A stretch of 64,000 nt of DNA. It comes from Narthecium ossifragum (lineage: Eukaryota > Streptophyta > Magnoliopsida > Dioscoreales > Nartheciaceae). Position numbers and translations under genes: made by a program. How positions within the stretch are numbered: the first letter of the stretch is position 1; every line of letters starts with the position of its first letter. The stretch is taken from the NCBI GenBank assembly GCA_963920575.1, contig OY986970.1:26865869-26929868 (forward strand), given 5' to 3'. This document shows, piece after piece, positions 45,869 to 60,042 of the stretch. The notes beneath the pieces are model-generated. The model made no database searches and was not told the DNA's origin. It worked only from the letters and a program-made list of their open reading frames with translations.

Positions 45869-48800
45869 CTGTTGCATATGTGAATGCTGCTGGGACTGCT
45901 GAATTTGCTGCTGCTGCTGGCTAGACACCTGCGGCTTGAATACAACCATATCCTGGGGAATTTAAAGTCTAGTTTAGAGACAATAAGTAAAGAAATTCAA
46001 TGTTGTAACTTGCACAATTAGCTAGAACCTACCCCTGGGAAAAGCATGCCAATCAGGCGGCTGGCTTTGTCCGAAACCGACAGCAGCAACGTTTGTGAAG
46101 GTAGCTGGATAACTGCGCACTGAATACACAAATACAAAAAGACAAAAGTTGGTCTCCACAAGATTGATTTCATTGAATCAGCCAATTATTGATCTAAAAG
46201 GTAATGCAAAAAGGAAAAGAAACCTTGTCTAGTCCAATAAGTTGAAGCCTCCCAGTTAGACTATCAACTGGGAGATTAGACTAAGCATCTTCCGAGATTC
46301 CAAGCTAGATATGGATAATATGATTGGTAATAGTTACTTATCCAAGTTACACGTGAAAATCTCTCTATACTTGATTTTAGTGGAGTAATCCAATTCTCGA
46401 GTAGAGCTGCTATAATATGAACAACTGAATAGTCAAAAAGAATAAACATGACACAAAAAAGTTTTCCAGTATGAATCTATGAGAACTCTTATTTATACAC
46501 ATTAAAGCATGAAATGTACAAAAAATAAATTTTTCTCCTTTTCTCTTTCGTTTTCATTTTTTTTGATAGCAGCCACAGAGATTATGATGATGGAGATCAC
46601 AGCAATGGGTAGTATTACCAACCCCTGGAATAAAGAGACAGTCATAGGAGTAGCAACATAGCAGCTGAATCTTCCACTTGACAATCTACATCAGCTCCAA
46701 AGTTTCTTCCACTTGCATGAATTCCTCATAAAACGTAGTAGGGACCAAAAGTAGGTTGCTCGGTCAAAAAATCAGATCCGATACTATTCAAACACATGAA
46801 TGAACACAGCTTGTGAACATGGCTTATTATACTAAAACGGTGGCTTGATTTTATCAGTATGGAATTTGACACAGCGATTAAAAAAGCAGCCATCGAGAAT
46901 TAAGATTAGTTGGTCACACTATACTGAAACACCATCACCAATATCATTCTTTCCGCAGTACTTGACTATGGAAATAAAGTCAGACCTAGTCTTTCTGCAG
47001 TAATTGGTAGAGATAATTACACCTCCAAACGAGAATTACAGGTTATCAATGCCAACAACTGCTTTAGTACTTGGATAACAATGCTGAGCAGAGAATGCCT
47101 CAAGTAACAGCTATAGTTTCATTAACAGCTCATTACAGTGCAACGAACATGTCCATACACCTAGATCAGCTAGCAAGAATTATGAGAGGAGCCAAAAGAA
47201 GTAAAGGTAAGGCACATGCAGCAAATAATTGGTATTAAATGAACTGCTCCATAAGCAAACTGCTATACAGCATACATGTAGACCAAATGCTTAACACAAA
47301 TGGCCTCTAGGGTTGGAGGATAAGGTAGAAACAGAAACAAAGCACGTGAACAACCATGACTTACAAGCTTCTTTTCTTGCAGTTGCGCAAGGAACCCATG
47401 CTGATTTAACGTGCGAAAAACCAAGAAATCCGCCTTCCCAACATATTGCCTGAATGGATTAAGAAAACAACTATTAACCAAGAAATGGAACATTAACCCT
47501 TGACACAATCCCCATAAATAAATGAAAGTGGAACCAGTTAATAAAAACTGAGAAGTGAATAGGTTACAACTTGTTATTCATGTGATCCTGGGATATAAGC
47601 CGAACAATTTGCATTGCATCTGGCCAATCTGCTGCAAGCCTGAAATTGTTGCAGACAAATCATCAACGAAGAAAATTTACACTAATAAATGTGAAATCTC
47701 TGTGCACATACAATCTTGATAAAACTCAAACCACTAAAAAATCAGGCCAAAATTTTTCAGCCAGTTACATATTTGCCCCGCCAGAACTTCATATTACATC
47801 TTGCTAATTACATGTCTCATTATAAACTTGAGTTTGTACCTTACGTACATCCCTCTGGTTACTGTTTCAGTGGGGATAATTTCCCTCATGGAAGGATGAA
47901 AAATTACTTAATTACCCTCACCTTCTTCTTAACACATCCACTCCCTCTTAGATTTCGAGAAGAATTTGCTTACTAAGCCAATCCACATCTCAATTTTGAA
48001 ATCAACCTCACAAAAGAAAAGCTTATTATGACACAATCATTCATATATATCACTCTTTCCAAACTCCAAATATCTATTACAGCTGAAGCCCTGGCTTTGA
48101 TAAAAGCCTCTTCATAATCAAAGAGTTTCAGCAACCACCCATTAGTTTTCGAGATTCATGCTAGTTTTGGCTCAATTCCAGTTGAAATGGATTGTTTCAG
48201 CTAAAACTGTAAACCACCCATTAGCACTCTGGCCTGCTTTTGATCTCCATTCGACCAACCGGTCTCACAATCAGGGAGGTTACCCTCATGAGCAGAATCA
48301 ATGCTTGAGCCTAATTTCACCAACCTCCACTACTCTTGGAGGCATGCACCACACATACACTACCCACCTCGCAAGTGTCAGACTGCTTGTTCTCTCCAAA
48401 ACTAACTCTGTGATAACTTAAAAAAAAACATGATTCATGAAAAAGCTTACGTTTCCGAAGCTGATGCATTCCTGTAACCCTGGCAGAGAAAAGAAAGATC
48501 TCTAATCAAGATTTGATGCATTGAGAAACTATTTGAATTTGATCAATGTGAATGAGTTAAAAGCCCCAAATGTCCACGCAATTTCTATCTACATTCACTC
48601 AGCTGTCACAATACCAATAGTCATTTAAGTTCATAACAAACTGCCCAGCATTAGGAATTTGAGGCATCTAATGCTAGCAACAAATCATTAACAAAAATGG
48701 TATGAGTTTCAGAATAGATGTATTGCAGTGGCTCCATAATGCAAAAGGCATATTTTAAACAAAAATCTGCAAGGGAGATCAGGTTACTCGATTCCTTGTT

Positions 48801-51800
48801 AGTAAGCAGCAATACTAGTGTTAAGGAAGCACATATTTAACTTATTCTTTCTCTTAAGAATAAAATAACCCCCAAGTTAGGGCTATAACTAGTATAGTTA
48901 CACAACGCCAAATTCGACCAAGGCAATGTGAGTGTTCTATTCTATGGATACAATATTTCAAAACTGGATCGAAGGAACTTCGACATGAAAATGCTAAAAA
49001 TTCATGAAAATACGTATTTTGTAATTCTGTTTGACAGAAGACTTACTTCAAGATTGCAGATAAATACTGGCTGTCCTTGTCTCTGCCCAGATAATGATCC
49101 CTATGGGACAACAACAATCCAATATCACGTCACTGAACTGTTACTAGAATGGTTCTTTCTATATGTTAGAGAGAGAGGGAGAGAGGGAGAGAGAGAGACT
49201 ACCAATCTGCATCCATAAATAATATACTACAATCTACTTCTAGAGGGTTAGAGAAGCATACGTGATGTCCATTCCGTGAAAAGATATATTCCAAGAGTTA
49301 GTACAAGGTCAAGCAAACATTATACAAGATAAAATTCGAGTTAACCAAGGTATTTTCCTAGATATGCTTGAGAAGCTTACTGTTCTGGATAATAGCACAA
49401 AGCCTTGTGAACTTCAAGGAGGGCAAAAGGGTAGGGTACAATCATTTTACAGAAGTCACAAAGCTTCATGAAGGCACACCTAAGTGATGTAGACCTAATA
49501 TCACTCTAACTGAAATTTCACTTGTTCAATAACAGGTTGCCAATGGTACAACAGTTTCCCTCTCGTCCAGCCTTGGGGTCAGATTTGTTAGGTTTATTTT
49601 ATTTGGTGACAATACGCTAGATTATTAGATATTCAATGCTATGAAATCTCCTATAGCCAAACATAAAGAAACAAGTAAACTTGACTGAAACCTCAAAACT
49701 ACAAATGTGCTAGTCTACGGCTAGGACTGACTCTTATTGTCATGTCACCTAGGAGTTGATGGGTATTGCTGCATATTCATAGATTTACAATCTATATACT
49801 CACATTCTATATCCAGTATTTCGTCACTGCAAGTGCTTAAAAATATGAGAAAAGATTTATAAAGTAAGAAGACAGCAATCTTACATCCCAAATTTTTAAG
49901 AACTTGGCCTGAGATTGTTGTTGTGTCAAAGGCATATTAATAGCAGGATTACCAGCCCCACCGATAGAATTTACAACTGATTGTTGGGACATTCCTGGTG
50001 TAGGAATCATGGTTCCAGCTCCAGACGAGATACTGCTAGGCCCAAGGCCATTCATAATGCTTTGGTTCATAGTAATTCCAGCTTGTCCTATTTGTGCACC
50101 TGAACCAAGTCCCTGTCCCATACCAGGTACTGACTGACCAATACCACTATTGCCTTGGAGATTAGCCAGTGCAGATGGCATGCCAATACTTGTATTTCCC
50201 GACATATTAGAAGAAGATGGTTGAAATGAACTAAGTGCTGTATTTTGTGCAACTTGTCCTGCTGTCATTACTGCCCCAGTCGCCGCCACAGATGGAATGC
50301 CTGACATTGTGGATGATGTCATGCCACTTGAAATCATGCTTGACATATGCATTGCCATGGGCATAGCCCCAATTGCTTGATGTCCGATAGAAGTAGCTCC
50401 AGCAATAGAGGCGGAGTTCATTACTTGGCGATGTTGAGAAAGATTGTTCAGGATGCTGACATTTGCTGCGGCAGGAACTGCAGGGCGCAATGGTTGGGAG
50501 ATAGGATTCACAACTGGTTTAAATTCCTGCATGCCTTCACTAGTTGAATTCATTTCCTGAGAAGTAGGAGATGATGAAGAAGTTTGCAAGCTTGGAACTC
50601 CTTGAGAAGTAGCATTAGAAATCAATGATAAATGTGAAAAGCCAGGTCCAGGTACCGTAGAAGACATAGTAGTTGGCTCCTGAACAAAGACAGGGCAGAA
50701 GGGTACAAAGGTTGTGATGACAACTACAGTAACAGACACAAAGCAGATCAGATATTACAGAAATAATCTCGAATGAGTCCTACCATTTTAACAGTTGCAG
50801 TGGGAATGTTTCCTCCAGGAACTGGTTGGCGGTTTATCGTAGATCCATTGATGCCATTCACTAGAAAACAAACAGAAAAATGAGGGTTTACATTGAATCT
50901 ATGCTTGTACTGGATCAATTTAAGGAGAGCTGACAAGCAGGAAATACAGTCCCCAGGAATAAACAGGAAATGCATTACATTGCACCTGAAAACTCTTATG
51001 TAAATAAATAGCATAAGGGTCGACTACCATTGGTAGTAGTATAAAAACCATGCTTCCAAGGTTTTGTGCTACAACTATATTATCAAGCATCTTTAATTTA
51101 TGTGGTAATAGGCCAAACAGGGTTCAATCTAAAGCAAGGATTGGTCTGCTAGACAGCAATGTGAGTACAAACCTTGTTGTATCGTGCCAACTTATAAACA
51201 CATGCTTCCAGAGTTCCATGGTTTAGTGCCGCAACTCAAATATCACTCATCTTCTAAGTTATGAAATTTTAAAGGTGTGACGTTAAGCAGGGCTGAGTTA
51301 AAAGCAAGGATAACAGTGCCGAGCAGCAATGAGTGTGCTGCCTAGTACGTATCGTGCAGGCAAAAAGGCAACACATTAATTATATATGTTGTAGCAAAGA
51401 CCCATACATCTCGAAATTAGCCATGCCAGCCGAAATATCACCGGCGATCTCGCCCTCAATTCATGACAAGAAAAGCATGACACTTGGCATGAAGGATACG
51501 ATACTGTGTCAGAGGAGCGTCGACATGGCACATCTCGGTGGTAGTTAAAGGTGTGTGCAAGAAAAAAAAAACCTTTCCCATACCAGAAGCAGCAAGTCGA
51601 TATTGCCAAAGTAAAATGTAACATTTGTAGACAAGGAAATCAGAACTGTGCACCTGTATAACTAAAACTTTATCAGTCTATCTATTTACGTTGACTATGC
51701 TTTGCACCAATTATTCATGAATCAACATGTCAATATAATTCTGTTAATTAACATATCTACAGATAAATCATTGGGTAATTAAAGTTCTCCAATGTGTAAA

Positions 51801-54800
51801 AGTTAAAATAACCTGTCATAGTAACAGAGAGGAAACAAGACAAAGAACAAGCGCAACAAAAATGTAAACATCTCACTTTCTTTTCAGCATGCAAGCCAAA
51901 AAAGATAATGCCAATGCTAAAGGAACAACTAGGTGAAAATGATCGTGCACAAGAGATTGACAAAGAATAAGAAAGATGCTCTACTAAAACCAATTCCACA
52001 AACTGGAGCTGTTTGGAGTCTAGAATAACCTGAAGAAATAGAAGGTAGGGAAACAACAGGAGCTGAAGATCCATCCAACTTTACAATGTTCTGATTTGAG
52101 GGCAAGCTTCCAATCAATGGTCGACTAAGAGAAGCATGAGCCTCCATAAAATTCTCTGAGAGCAGTACAAGAAATGGAGGGTTTTTAGCATGATCAATCA
52201 CAGGATCTGTGGATTGAGGACCACGTTTCCCCTGAAATAACAGTGCTCTTATAAGTATAGATCACCTTCTAACTCATTGGGATATATTGCAATGTGAAAG
52301 AGATACAGTTAGCATGGTTTAAAGTTTAAACTCCAAGATGATTTACAAAGAGAAAATAATAACAAGAGAGGGAAAAAACAACATGCATGAATTTGGAAAA
52401 TTGTACACGGAAAAAAAAATCTTAACCAATGGGTGGAGGAAATATAAACATTCAAGATAAAAACTTACATCAGGTAGAATAATTCCGAAGGAACAATGTA
52501 CCAGACAGCTAAAAGGAAAAGAATCGGAGGGAATCATCAGCATTTACCTTCCAATGAATTGCAATAATAGAGAATATCTAAATTAGAAGTTGCTTAAGTA
52601 AACAAATTGAGATCATCAGCATTAAAAAAGAAAAAAGAAAAAATCATGGGCAAAATTAATTCTATTGAAACTGTCACAAGAACATTAAGAGTTTGATAAC
52701 GTAAGGATTAACATGCCGGTGGCACGTGTCATGCCGATTGACCGGCACAAACCGCACATGCTCTGTGCCAACCGAAAAAAAAAAGAATAAGGGTGGGTAC
52801 GAGGTTTTAATAGTCCGGTACTGTAGGACACATATACTGGGTGTTTGCCAATGGATTATGAGGCTTTATGGGCAACAAAAACTGAAAATAATTGATTTCA
52901 AGCATCAAACATCACAAAATGTTACTAAAAGCTCGAAGATGATTATTTATTACACTGTTGATCACAAGATGCATCAAAAGGTTAAGACTGATGTTGAATG
53001 ATGCTCATAACTCTCATCATATCCACCATATGTGTTGATCCTTTGGTTCTAGAGGTCATTATAGTGTGATTCCCCTAAGAGTCTTCGCTGATGCACTAAC
53101 CCGAGCACCCCTCACCCATTTAATGGGGAACTGGGGGTAGGTGCCACCAGCAACCAGGTGACACCAGCACAAGCAGGTTGCTGGTGGCACCTACCTGTGT
53201 CGGTGCCGGTCAGCACCAAAGAACAAAACAATGTGCCATAGCCACCTTGGTGTAGGTGTTGGTGGCCCATCGGCACAATATTTGTCAGCCAGCACACAAT
53301 GTGGTGGGCGGTACAATAAACAGTGGGTTAAAGTCTATATTAAAGAATCATAGGGCCATTGGTCCTATCCAGGTTGTGAATAACTGATGCTTATCTTCCA
53401 ATAAATATAGGCTAGACCAAATGCGATTAAGTTCAGTGGAGTTGGAATCGATTCGGGATGTTTGAGAGTCAAGTGACCCCTTGATAAGGGGAAAGAAATG
53501 TATTTATTAAACATCGGTGACTTCATTGTGAAATGTATCAGAGGTGCTTTCTTTCCTGTTTTTGTTCTCCGCGCTTGTGTCTAGTTGAATCAAACCAGCA
53601 TGCAAAGTTTTGGAATTAGAATTCATAGGGTTTTGGCATCCAAGTGCGTTCTTTGGGCTTTTTTGTGTGAATCCAACCCTCTCAGTTGTACTTGGGGTAC
53701 TTGAAGCTATTTCCAAAAATTACAAAAAATTTGGACGAAAATTTCCCATGTTAGCCCTATGACTTGTTTGGAATTTCTGTTTTTTGTTACCGCTGGTCGA
53801 TTGCGCCAATGTCTTGTTGGTTGTTCTCCAGTTGACCGAAGCTTTCAGGCTGTCCAACTATAGTGCATTCTGTCAGCTAGACAGAACTGTAGTATTTGTT
53901 TTTGTTCTTCAGTCAACCATGAATTTGTGAGGGGTCGACTAGTGAGTAGTTGCCAGCAATCCAGAAAGTTGAGATTCTGGATTTGGTTTGGTGGTAAAAA
54001 GAAAAACAGAGGTTTTGTAGCCAGTCCACCGGTATTGCTTTGCTGAGTGTGACTTGGGTTGGCCACCAATACACCGGGCCTTTTAGGTAGTCAACCGGGA
54101 TCAGGCAAACTGCTTTGTAAGCAGATTTCTCCTCACTCACAACACATGTTATGATGAGAGAGAGAAAGAGAGAGAGGAGAGGACCGAGCTTGGAAAGGTC
54201 TTGGGAGGCATTTTGGGGCTCTTAGAGGCGTTGGAGGCAGGCTTGGGGAGCTTAGAGCTAAGCTCTAGGTCTAAGGTAGGATGGACTCCCCTTTCTTTCC
54301 TTTGGGTTACGTGAAGGGTTTGCTAGTGAGGGTATAGGGAATTAGGGATGCTCAAGGGTGTTTATGATCATGCCTGGTTTGCACGATGCCCGTATGGCCA
54401 CAAACCTTGTGTCGCTACATGTATTAGCTAAGAAGAGCTTCAAGCCACCGGCACGATGTCCTTGCCTTGTGTCAGCACATGTCGTACCGACTGGCATGAA
54501 TCTTGCCAGCAAGAGACTCCGTGTACTTGACCTAGATATCACATATTTCATGCTATGCTGGAAGATGATCTGCATTTGTTCTACAGGTTGAATACTAGAC
54601 GCAGAAAACAAGGTACCACATACCGCAGTATATATATCCTTCAGCTTTGGAAGTTGCTTTGGAGAAATCACTGACAATGATACAGGAGACTGCATAAAAA
54701 CGCAACTTCGTGAGAACAAAATTGCAGACTACACCACCAGATATCTTCCAGATTCACTGTTCACCTGGCCAAACAATCTTGCGACTGTCTCAGCATCCGC

Positions 54801-57800
54801 GAGATATGTTTCTGCCTGTGCTTCAGAGTCCTCCTTGTTCTCCATATTCAGAATAGGAGGTTGAGATACTGGAGTGGGCAGAGGGTGAGGATTGCTAGCA
54901 GCAACAAGGAGGCAATGCTTCTGTACTTCAAGATTTTGATGGCCCTGGGAGGCACTTGTTGTCACATTGAACATCTGACAATAGAGGTGTAGGCACGTTA
55001 GTACAATACTAAATGTCCAGTAAACCTATTACTCAATGCACACCAAAGAGTTCTGTCTGGCAGTACACGCATACGCAGAGTGCTTGTATAAATCCAGCAT
55101 GAAACATGCATTCCTATCGTTCACCGCCAGAAACTCCTTAAGTTTTTGAATGTATGTAGAAGTCAGTGTGTCACACCAACTTATTGCAGAGATCCTCTAT
55201 GCGATGCTTATCTCCTCTCATCCGCTCATCCTATCCACCTGAAGCCGAAACTGATGTCTCTCCTACCCAATGCCGACCAATTGACAAATTTCTTTCCCCT
55301 CCTCCCCATAGTCGACACCCTACTTCCTCTCTATGCCAACACCTCCTTTCCTCCCCAACCCCGAAAGTCCTCTAACCCCAATGTCAGAGCCCTGCCTCTC
55401 TCTCCCACTTCCTCCCTCCTGCTCTCTCACTCACCTTTTGATCCTTGATCCATTACCTCTATGCCGTCGCAAGAAGGATGTGCCTATTCTAGGTACTATG
55501 CCAGATAAGTATCGCCAAGCCCATGAAACGGCAATTCCTGATCAACACACAAGCCATTACAGAGGAAAACTTCAAAGGAAAGTCTATCCTAAGAGTTGAG
55601 TCCAAGCTGCCTATTCTTCATTAAGTTAAACTTTGAAATCTTATTGAAAATAAGAGATAACAGTTAACAAAACATCCAAAAATTAAATCACGGAATCAAT
55701 GTCACATTAAAAATCATCCAGAGACCGTTGCAATAATCCTTGGTCCAAGGTTTGCAGTGTTGTTGGTCCGTACCATGCTGATTGTCGGCGAGGACGACAA
55801 AGTGGAGATGAGAGATGGCAGAAGAGAGAGGAGGTCAGAGTCAATGGGAGAGGTAGAAGTGTCAAAGTGAGGAGAGAGGATAGGAGGGCGTCAGGAGGAG
55901 TGGAGAAGAAGAGGATAGGGGGAGAGAGGGGCCAAAGAAGAGAACCTGAGGCGAGGACCGTCGAGGGAGGAGCCAGGGGAGTAGCAGAGGAGGTGGAGGA
56001 GAGCCGAAGGAGACCGGAGGAGCCGGAGGATACGGAGATGCCAGGCAGGCTAGGGTTTAGAGACACAGTATAGCTTAATACTTTATCCATAAAGTAACGG
56101 GTTTCACCTGAAAACCATTTTCGTACAGCCCACCCGAAACTCAATTGTATCGTGTTGGTAAATCATGATAAAAAATACTTAGTGATCTCTATTCCAGACT
56201 CAAGAATTTAAGTAGATCACAATGTGACTAGTACTTGTCTAGGCAGCATATGCAAGGATCAAACTCTAAGTCTCTAGCATGATTGATAAATGAAAATGGC
56301 ATAAAGATCTAAAGCAATGAAGAGGGAATATAAGTACCATTAGAGCTTCAGAAAGGCCTTCAGCAATTGCAGCTTCACTAAAACCACCTCCACTAAATGG
56401 TATTCCAGATAGGCACTGAAAGAAAACATCTATGTCTCTCATCCATCCACTACGTTGAACAATGAAATCTGCAGTTTAAAGAAGGATTTCTAAGCTCATT
56501 ATCAGCAAAGTGTACACTTGCATATTAGAGCCTACAGTTCTTGACCTCGAGGAAATTTAGAGCAAAAAATGATTTTCTCAAAACCTTCAAGAATGCATAA
56601 TATTCTTCTACGTGCAAATAGCATGCCTCTGAGAAACTTTGCAAGGATAATATATGCAGTTCCCATAATTTAGTTATATTACAAAGTTCCAAATTCTGAT
56701 TTTTTTAGAAAAAAACTACCCTTCTAAAAATTTGAATGTCCCGAGATCAAATTTGGGTTCTGTTTCGTTATTTGATTCGATCGAATTGAAATTCGGTCAA
56801 CTGATTGGATGAGATCCGGGCCATTTCGGTCAATTGATTGGATGAAATCCGGGTTCTGTTTCATTATTTGATTCCGTCGAATTGATATTCGGTCAATTGA
56901 TTGGATGAGATCCGGGCCATTTAGGTTTATTTGATTGGCGAACTGAGTCAAGCCCAGATCGATTAAGTCAAGTTGACTGAGCTGGTTAAATCAAGCAATT
57001 GTTTGGATCTTGAAGTTAATTACCAGCTACATATTACTTTTTTGAATTAAATAACTTGCTCGATGAGAAACTTATCAGGACTCAAAAGCTTGAATGCATG
57101 GATAGTGCCACATTGATAACTATGAATATATATGATCAAAGAATAAATGGGTAAATTAGATAGATTGCATTTATCTCCAGACAATAGATTATTGATAGGA
57201 TAAACTCAATGAAATTAGGACCAATATCCAAGAACAAGAAATGATGAAATGATTCTCCTCCATAGCCTGTGAAAATTGCTTTCTATTGCATGATATATTT
57301 CAAAGATATTCATAGCACAAGTAATTAAGCATCAAGATAGAACATAGAGATCGATATTCAAGACGATAGCACAAGAAAAACAAAAACAGAGTTACCTATT
57401 GAAGGAAAAAAGAACAGACAAAATCATCCAAATGGGTTTTTCTGATAAGCTGTAAGATTGTACTTTATAGAATCAGTTTTGAAAGACAACAAGTGCGGAC
57501 GTACCACTATAAGGTCCATGGGTGGCAAAGACGACCAAAGCAAGCTCAGCACTTGGCCCTGAAAGCTTCTGCAGATGCAAAGAAAGAAAGAAAAAAGATA
57601 AAAGAGACAGAACAAAAATTACTTCAAGTGACAATAGATAAGGTTCTTACAAGAACAAATCATCAAATACTCCTAGCAACGTGCCGGAGCCATGTGTGAA
57701 GCCAATCTCTAGTAGACACGGTATGTGCAGGGCAGCACGACTTTTGCCGATGGCACAAAGCTCTATTGAGGTAACATGGCAACAGTCTATGCTGATATAT

Positions 57801-60042
57801 TTATCATGCTGTATTGGTACGAATTGGTATGCGACAATGGGCATGGCAATCACCTGGTCCCAGACTCTCTCTCACTCTTTCTCAAATATTTTGTTATTTA
57901 TAAGGACTGCTTTCGCTCATCTGGCTTTCAAAGAACTTAAAAGATGGAGTGCAACATATGAAGATGTTTTCTTAACAGTAATTTGAGACCATTGGAAAGG
58001 GGCAAAAGATACCTGTCCAGCTAGCTCATGTCCATGAAAGCTCCTGCATCCACTCCCAAAAAAATTCAATCAACAACCAGCATATTCTCCAACAGGTTAA
58101 AAAGATGATCACAAGCATGAGATGCTATTAACATGCGAAAGCTACGAATCACAATTTGCTTGAAAGTCTTAATACTGATAGAGCATAAAGTCCTGAAAAT
58201 ATTTGGAAGACCAGACATGCTAAACTCTATATCTAACAATGCAAGAAACGAGAACTACCAGTAGCATCGACCCGTAACTTAAAATTCATATTTAATTGCC
58301 ATATTCAAATCTTTAACCTTGCTGCGTTGATTCAAATAGTCGGTCATGGATAAAAAAGTATTGACAGAATATTGGAAGAAAGAAAATAAATAGATCAAAA
58401 TAGATCATTAGGGGGGATCATTACTGCTTAAAAATATAAAATTTTGTTCAAAGATATTAAAACATTTCACTGACAATGATCGGATCTGAACTTATAAACA
58501 TTTCGCTGACAATGATCGGATCTGAACTAATACATATAGGAAAAGAAGTTTATGAAGAATGATAATAAAAAAAATGATGACCATGGTGAAACTTAAGTAA
58601 AAAGAGGAAGAAGAAAAAAAAGATTGCAGAAAATACCATGTCCTTCAAACATGATCACCAAAAGACCCTTTTCACCATCTATTTGCTAATAACGGAGAGG
58701 CTAAATAAGATCAGCTTTCCAATGGTTACTTGTATGCAAAAGATGCATGCATAGGGATCAAGTTATGCTTTCAGCAGAAAAATGACTTGTTTCGACCTGA
58801 AAGTCACTATTTCGCCGCATAAACATAATGTAAGATGAATTAACTGCACACTGCATAGTTTGTTATGGAAACTTTTCAAATCAGATGGTGCATTTAAACA
58901 TCTCCATTCCATCTTTTCGAAATGCTAGGATGTGGATAATTTAAATTTTGGACTAAATTTTCTTATGAAACCTTTTCAAATCAGATGGTGCATTTGACCA
59001 ACTCCATTCCATCTTTTCAAAAGGCTATGATGTGGATAATTTAAATTTTGGACTAACTTTTCTTGTGGATGAAGAAAGGTGTTGGAAAGTTCAGACCTGC
59101 TTCATTATGAAAACCATAACCATACTCTCTCGTTCAATGTAGATGACTAATGTGATATACTTCGATAGGACTTCTCTATACATTCTACAAGCAGAAATTT
59201 CAATCGCTAAAATGTTGCTAACTTTACTAGTGCTACTTAGGTTCATTGAGCTCAATAGTTTGTGGTGATCAATGCGTGTATTGGAATCTGAGCATGATGT
59301 TCTTTAGACCATATTGAACGTGATATTGAGCCATCGATATGTTTGTTCTGGTAGTATCGACCAAAAATAAATCCGGTTATCTCTTCTTTCATGCCGTACT
59401 CTCACACCCTATTACAAAAAAGCATGCCAAAAGGACACTACTTTGCATAAGGGCTTAGAACATCTACTATTCCCGTGTGCTTGCTTCACTCATTCCGGAT
59501 TGAAGTCATTTTAACAACATGTACAAAGTTTTGTGAACTTCTTGAAGGTCCTTCCTTCAAATTGAATCTCGCTAAGAAATTAACACCTTATTTTTTTGCT
59601 TTGAATAAATTCTATCCATTTATTTTCTAATAGTGATCCTTTTTCTCATCTCCTCAAATAAACTATTCTGCCTCTTCCTATCCTCCATCATCCTTCGGCC
59701 CCCTTCGCATTCCAGCCCTAGAATGCAAAAATTTCATGCCACAAATAAACGCTCTCAATATCTCAAATCACCAAGAACTGACAGTTTAACAGGATTGATT
59801 ACAAAGGCAAAAAATTGCACAACCTGAGTCGCTACGTCGAGAAGGTAAACACCTACCAATTTGTAAACCGCAAGAAACAAAATAAAAGACGTCTGGCTGG
59901 AAGACATGCGAGGAGGATTAAGGAGAAGCGAGTATCGCAGCAACCTGATGATCTTGTCGAGGTAATCGGTATAAATGGTGGACCAGTACGGCCCGAGGGC
60001 GGCGGTCCCTTCGACGGCGACGATCAGCTGCCGCTCCGCCAT
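45608..60042 (-). CDS. MED25: Mediator complex subunit 25 (MED25/PFT1)
   Basis: Fifteen exons, 5' to 3': 59945-60042, 58013-58043, 57505-57568, 56338-56468, 54765-54974, 54624-54689, 52030-52231, 50784-50860, 49885-50679, 49047-49100, 48451-48479, 47571-47639, 47365-47449, 46033-46119, 45608-45952. All phases agree, giving 780 residues (Arabidopsis about 836). The N-terminal von Willebrand A-like domain begins MAERQLIVAVEGTAALGPYW and contains VQRSGWMRDIDVFF and FSGGGFSEAAIAEGLSEALM. The middle (about 270-555) is Met/Ser/Gly/Gln-rich. The ACID-type domain (about 559-670) includes DHMNNKQYVGKADFLVFRTL and KASRLIGMLFPGDMVVFKP. A polyGln tail (about 675-735) ends GGGFLP. MED25 links transcription factors (MYC2, ERFs) to RNA polymerase II in jasmonate, ABA, light and flowering responses. 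Introns up to about 2.4 kb are full of repeats. Confidence 0.95.
45735..45922 (-). repeat. CAG/CAA coding repeat (polyQ) in MED25
   Basis: Mixed CAG and CAA codons interspersed with His, Leu and Ile encode the glutamine-rich C-terminus. The opposite strand gives a spurious poly-Ala frame. Confidence 0.9.
52711..53345. repeat. Dispersed repeat, copy B
   Basis: In the MED25 intron between exons 6 and 7 (52232-54623). It shares with 25556-25950 the CATGCCG/CCGGCAC words, TGAAAATAATT with AAGCATCAAACAT, and GGTCAGCACCAAA. Further fragments with the same vocabulary (GGCACGATG, TGCCGATGGCAC) occur at 54370-54510, 55760-55790, 57710-57800 and in HHO intron 3 (15290-15430). Confidence 0.6.
53346..54540. 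other. MED25 intron, retroelement-like DNA
   Basis: Rest of the large MED25 intron. It includes a GA-rich run with GAGAGAGAAAGAGAGAGAGG (about 54155) and AATTTGGACGAAAATTTCCC (about 53728), the sort of sequence seen in LTR remnants. No ends found. Confidence 0.35.
55140..56130. other. MED25 intron, GC-rich biased block
   Basis: Intron between exons 4 and 5. 55190-55450 is pyrimidine-rich and 55790-56050 purine-rich, giving frames up to 145 codons with no recognisable domain. Their inverted purine/pyrimidine arrangement suggests a transposon body. Confidence 0.4.
56755..56930 (+). repeat. Tandem duplication, 96-bp unit
   Basis: Two copies beginning GGGTTCTGTTTC(A/G)TTATTTG, containing ATTCGGTCAA and GATTGGATGAGATCCGGGCC, in the MED25 intron between exons 3 and 4. 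Confidence 0.85.
58460..58530 (+). repeat. Tandem duplication, 36-bp unit
   Basis: Two copies of a unit starting AACATTTC(A/G)CTGACAATG in MED25 intron 1. Confidence 0.9.
58871..59065 (+). repeat. Tandem duplication, 100-bp unit
   Basis: Two copies sharing CTTTTCAAATCAGATGGTGC, TCCATTCCATCTTTTC and GATGTGGATAATTTAAATTT in MED25 intron 1. Confidence 0.9.

Noticed and set aside
45640..45924. Ala/Val-rich plus-strand frame
   Set aside because: Antisense of the MED25 polyglutamine codons.
55707..56144. 145-codon minus-strand frame in a MED25 intron
   Set aside because: Ser/Pro/Leu-rich and compositional; no recognisable domain; lies in repeat-like intron DNA.
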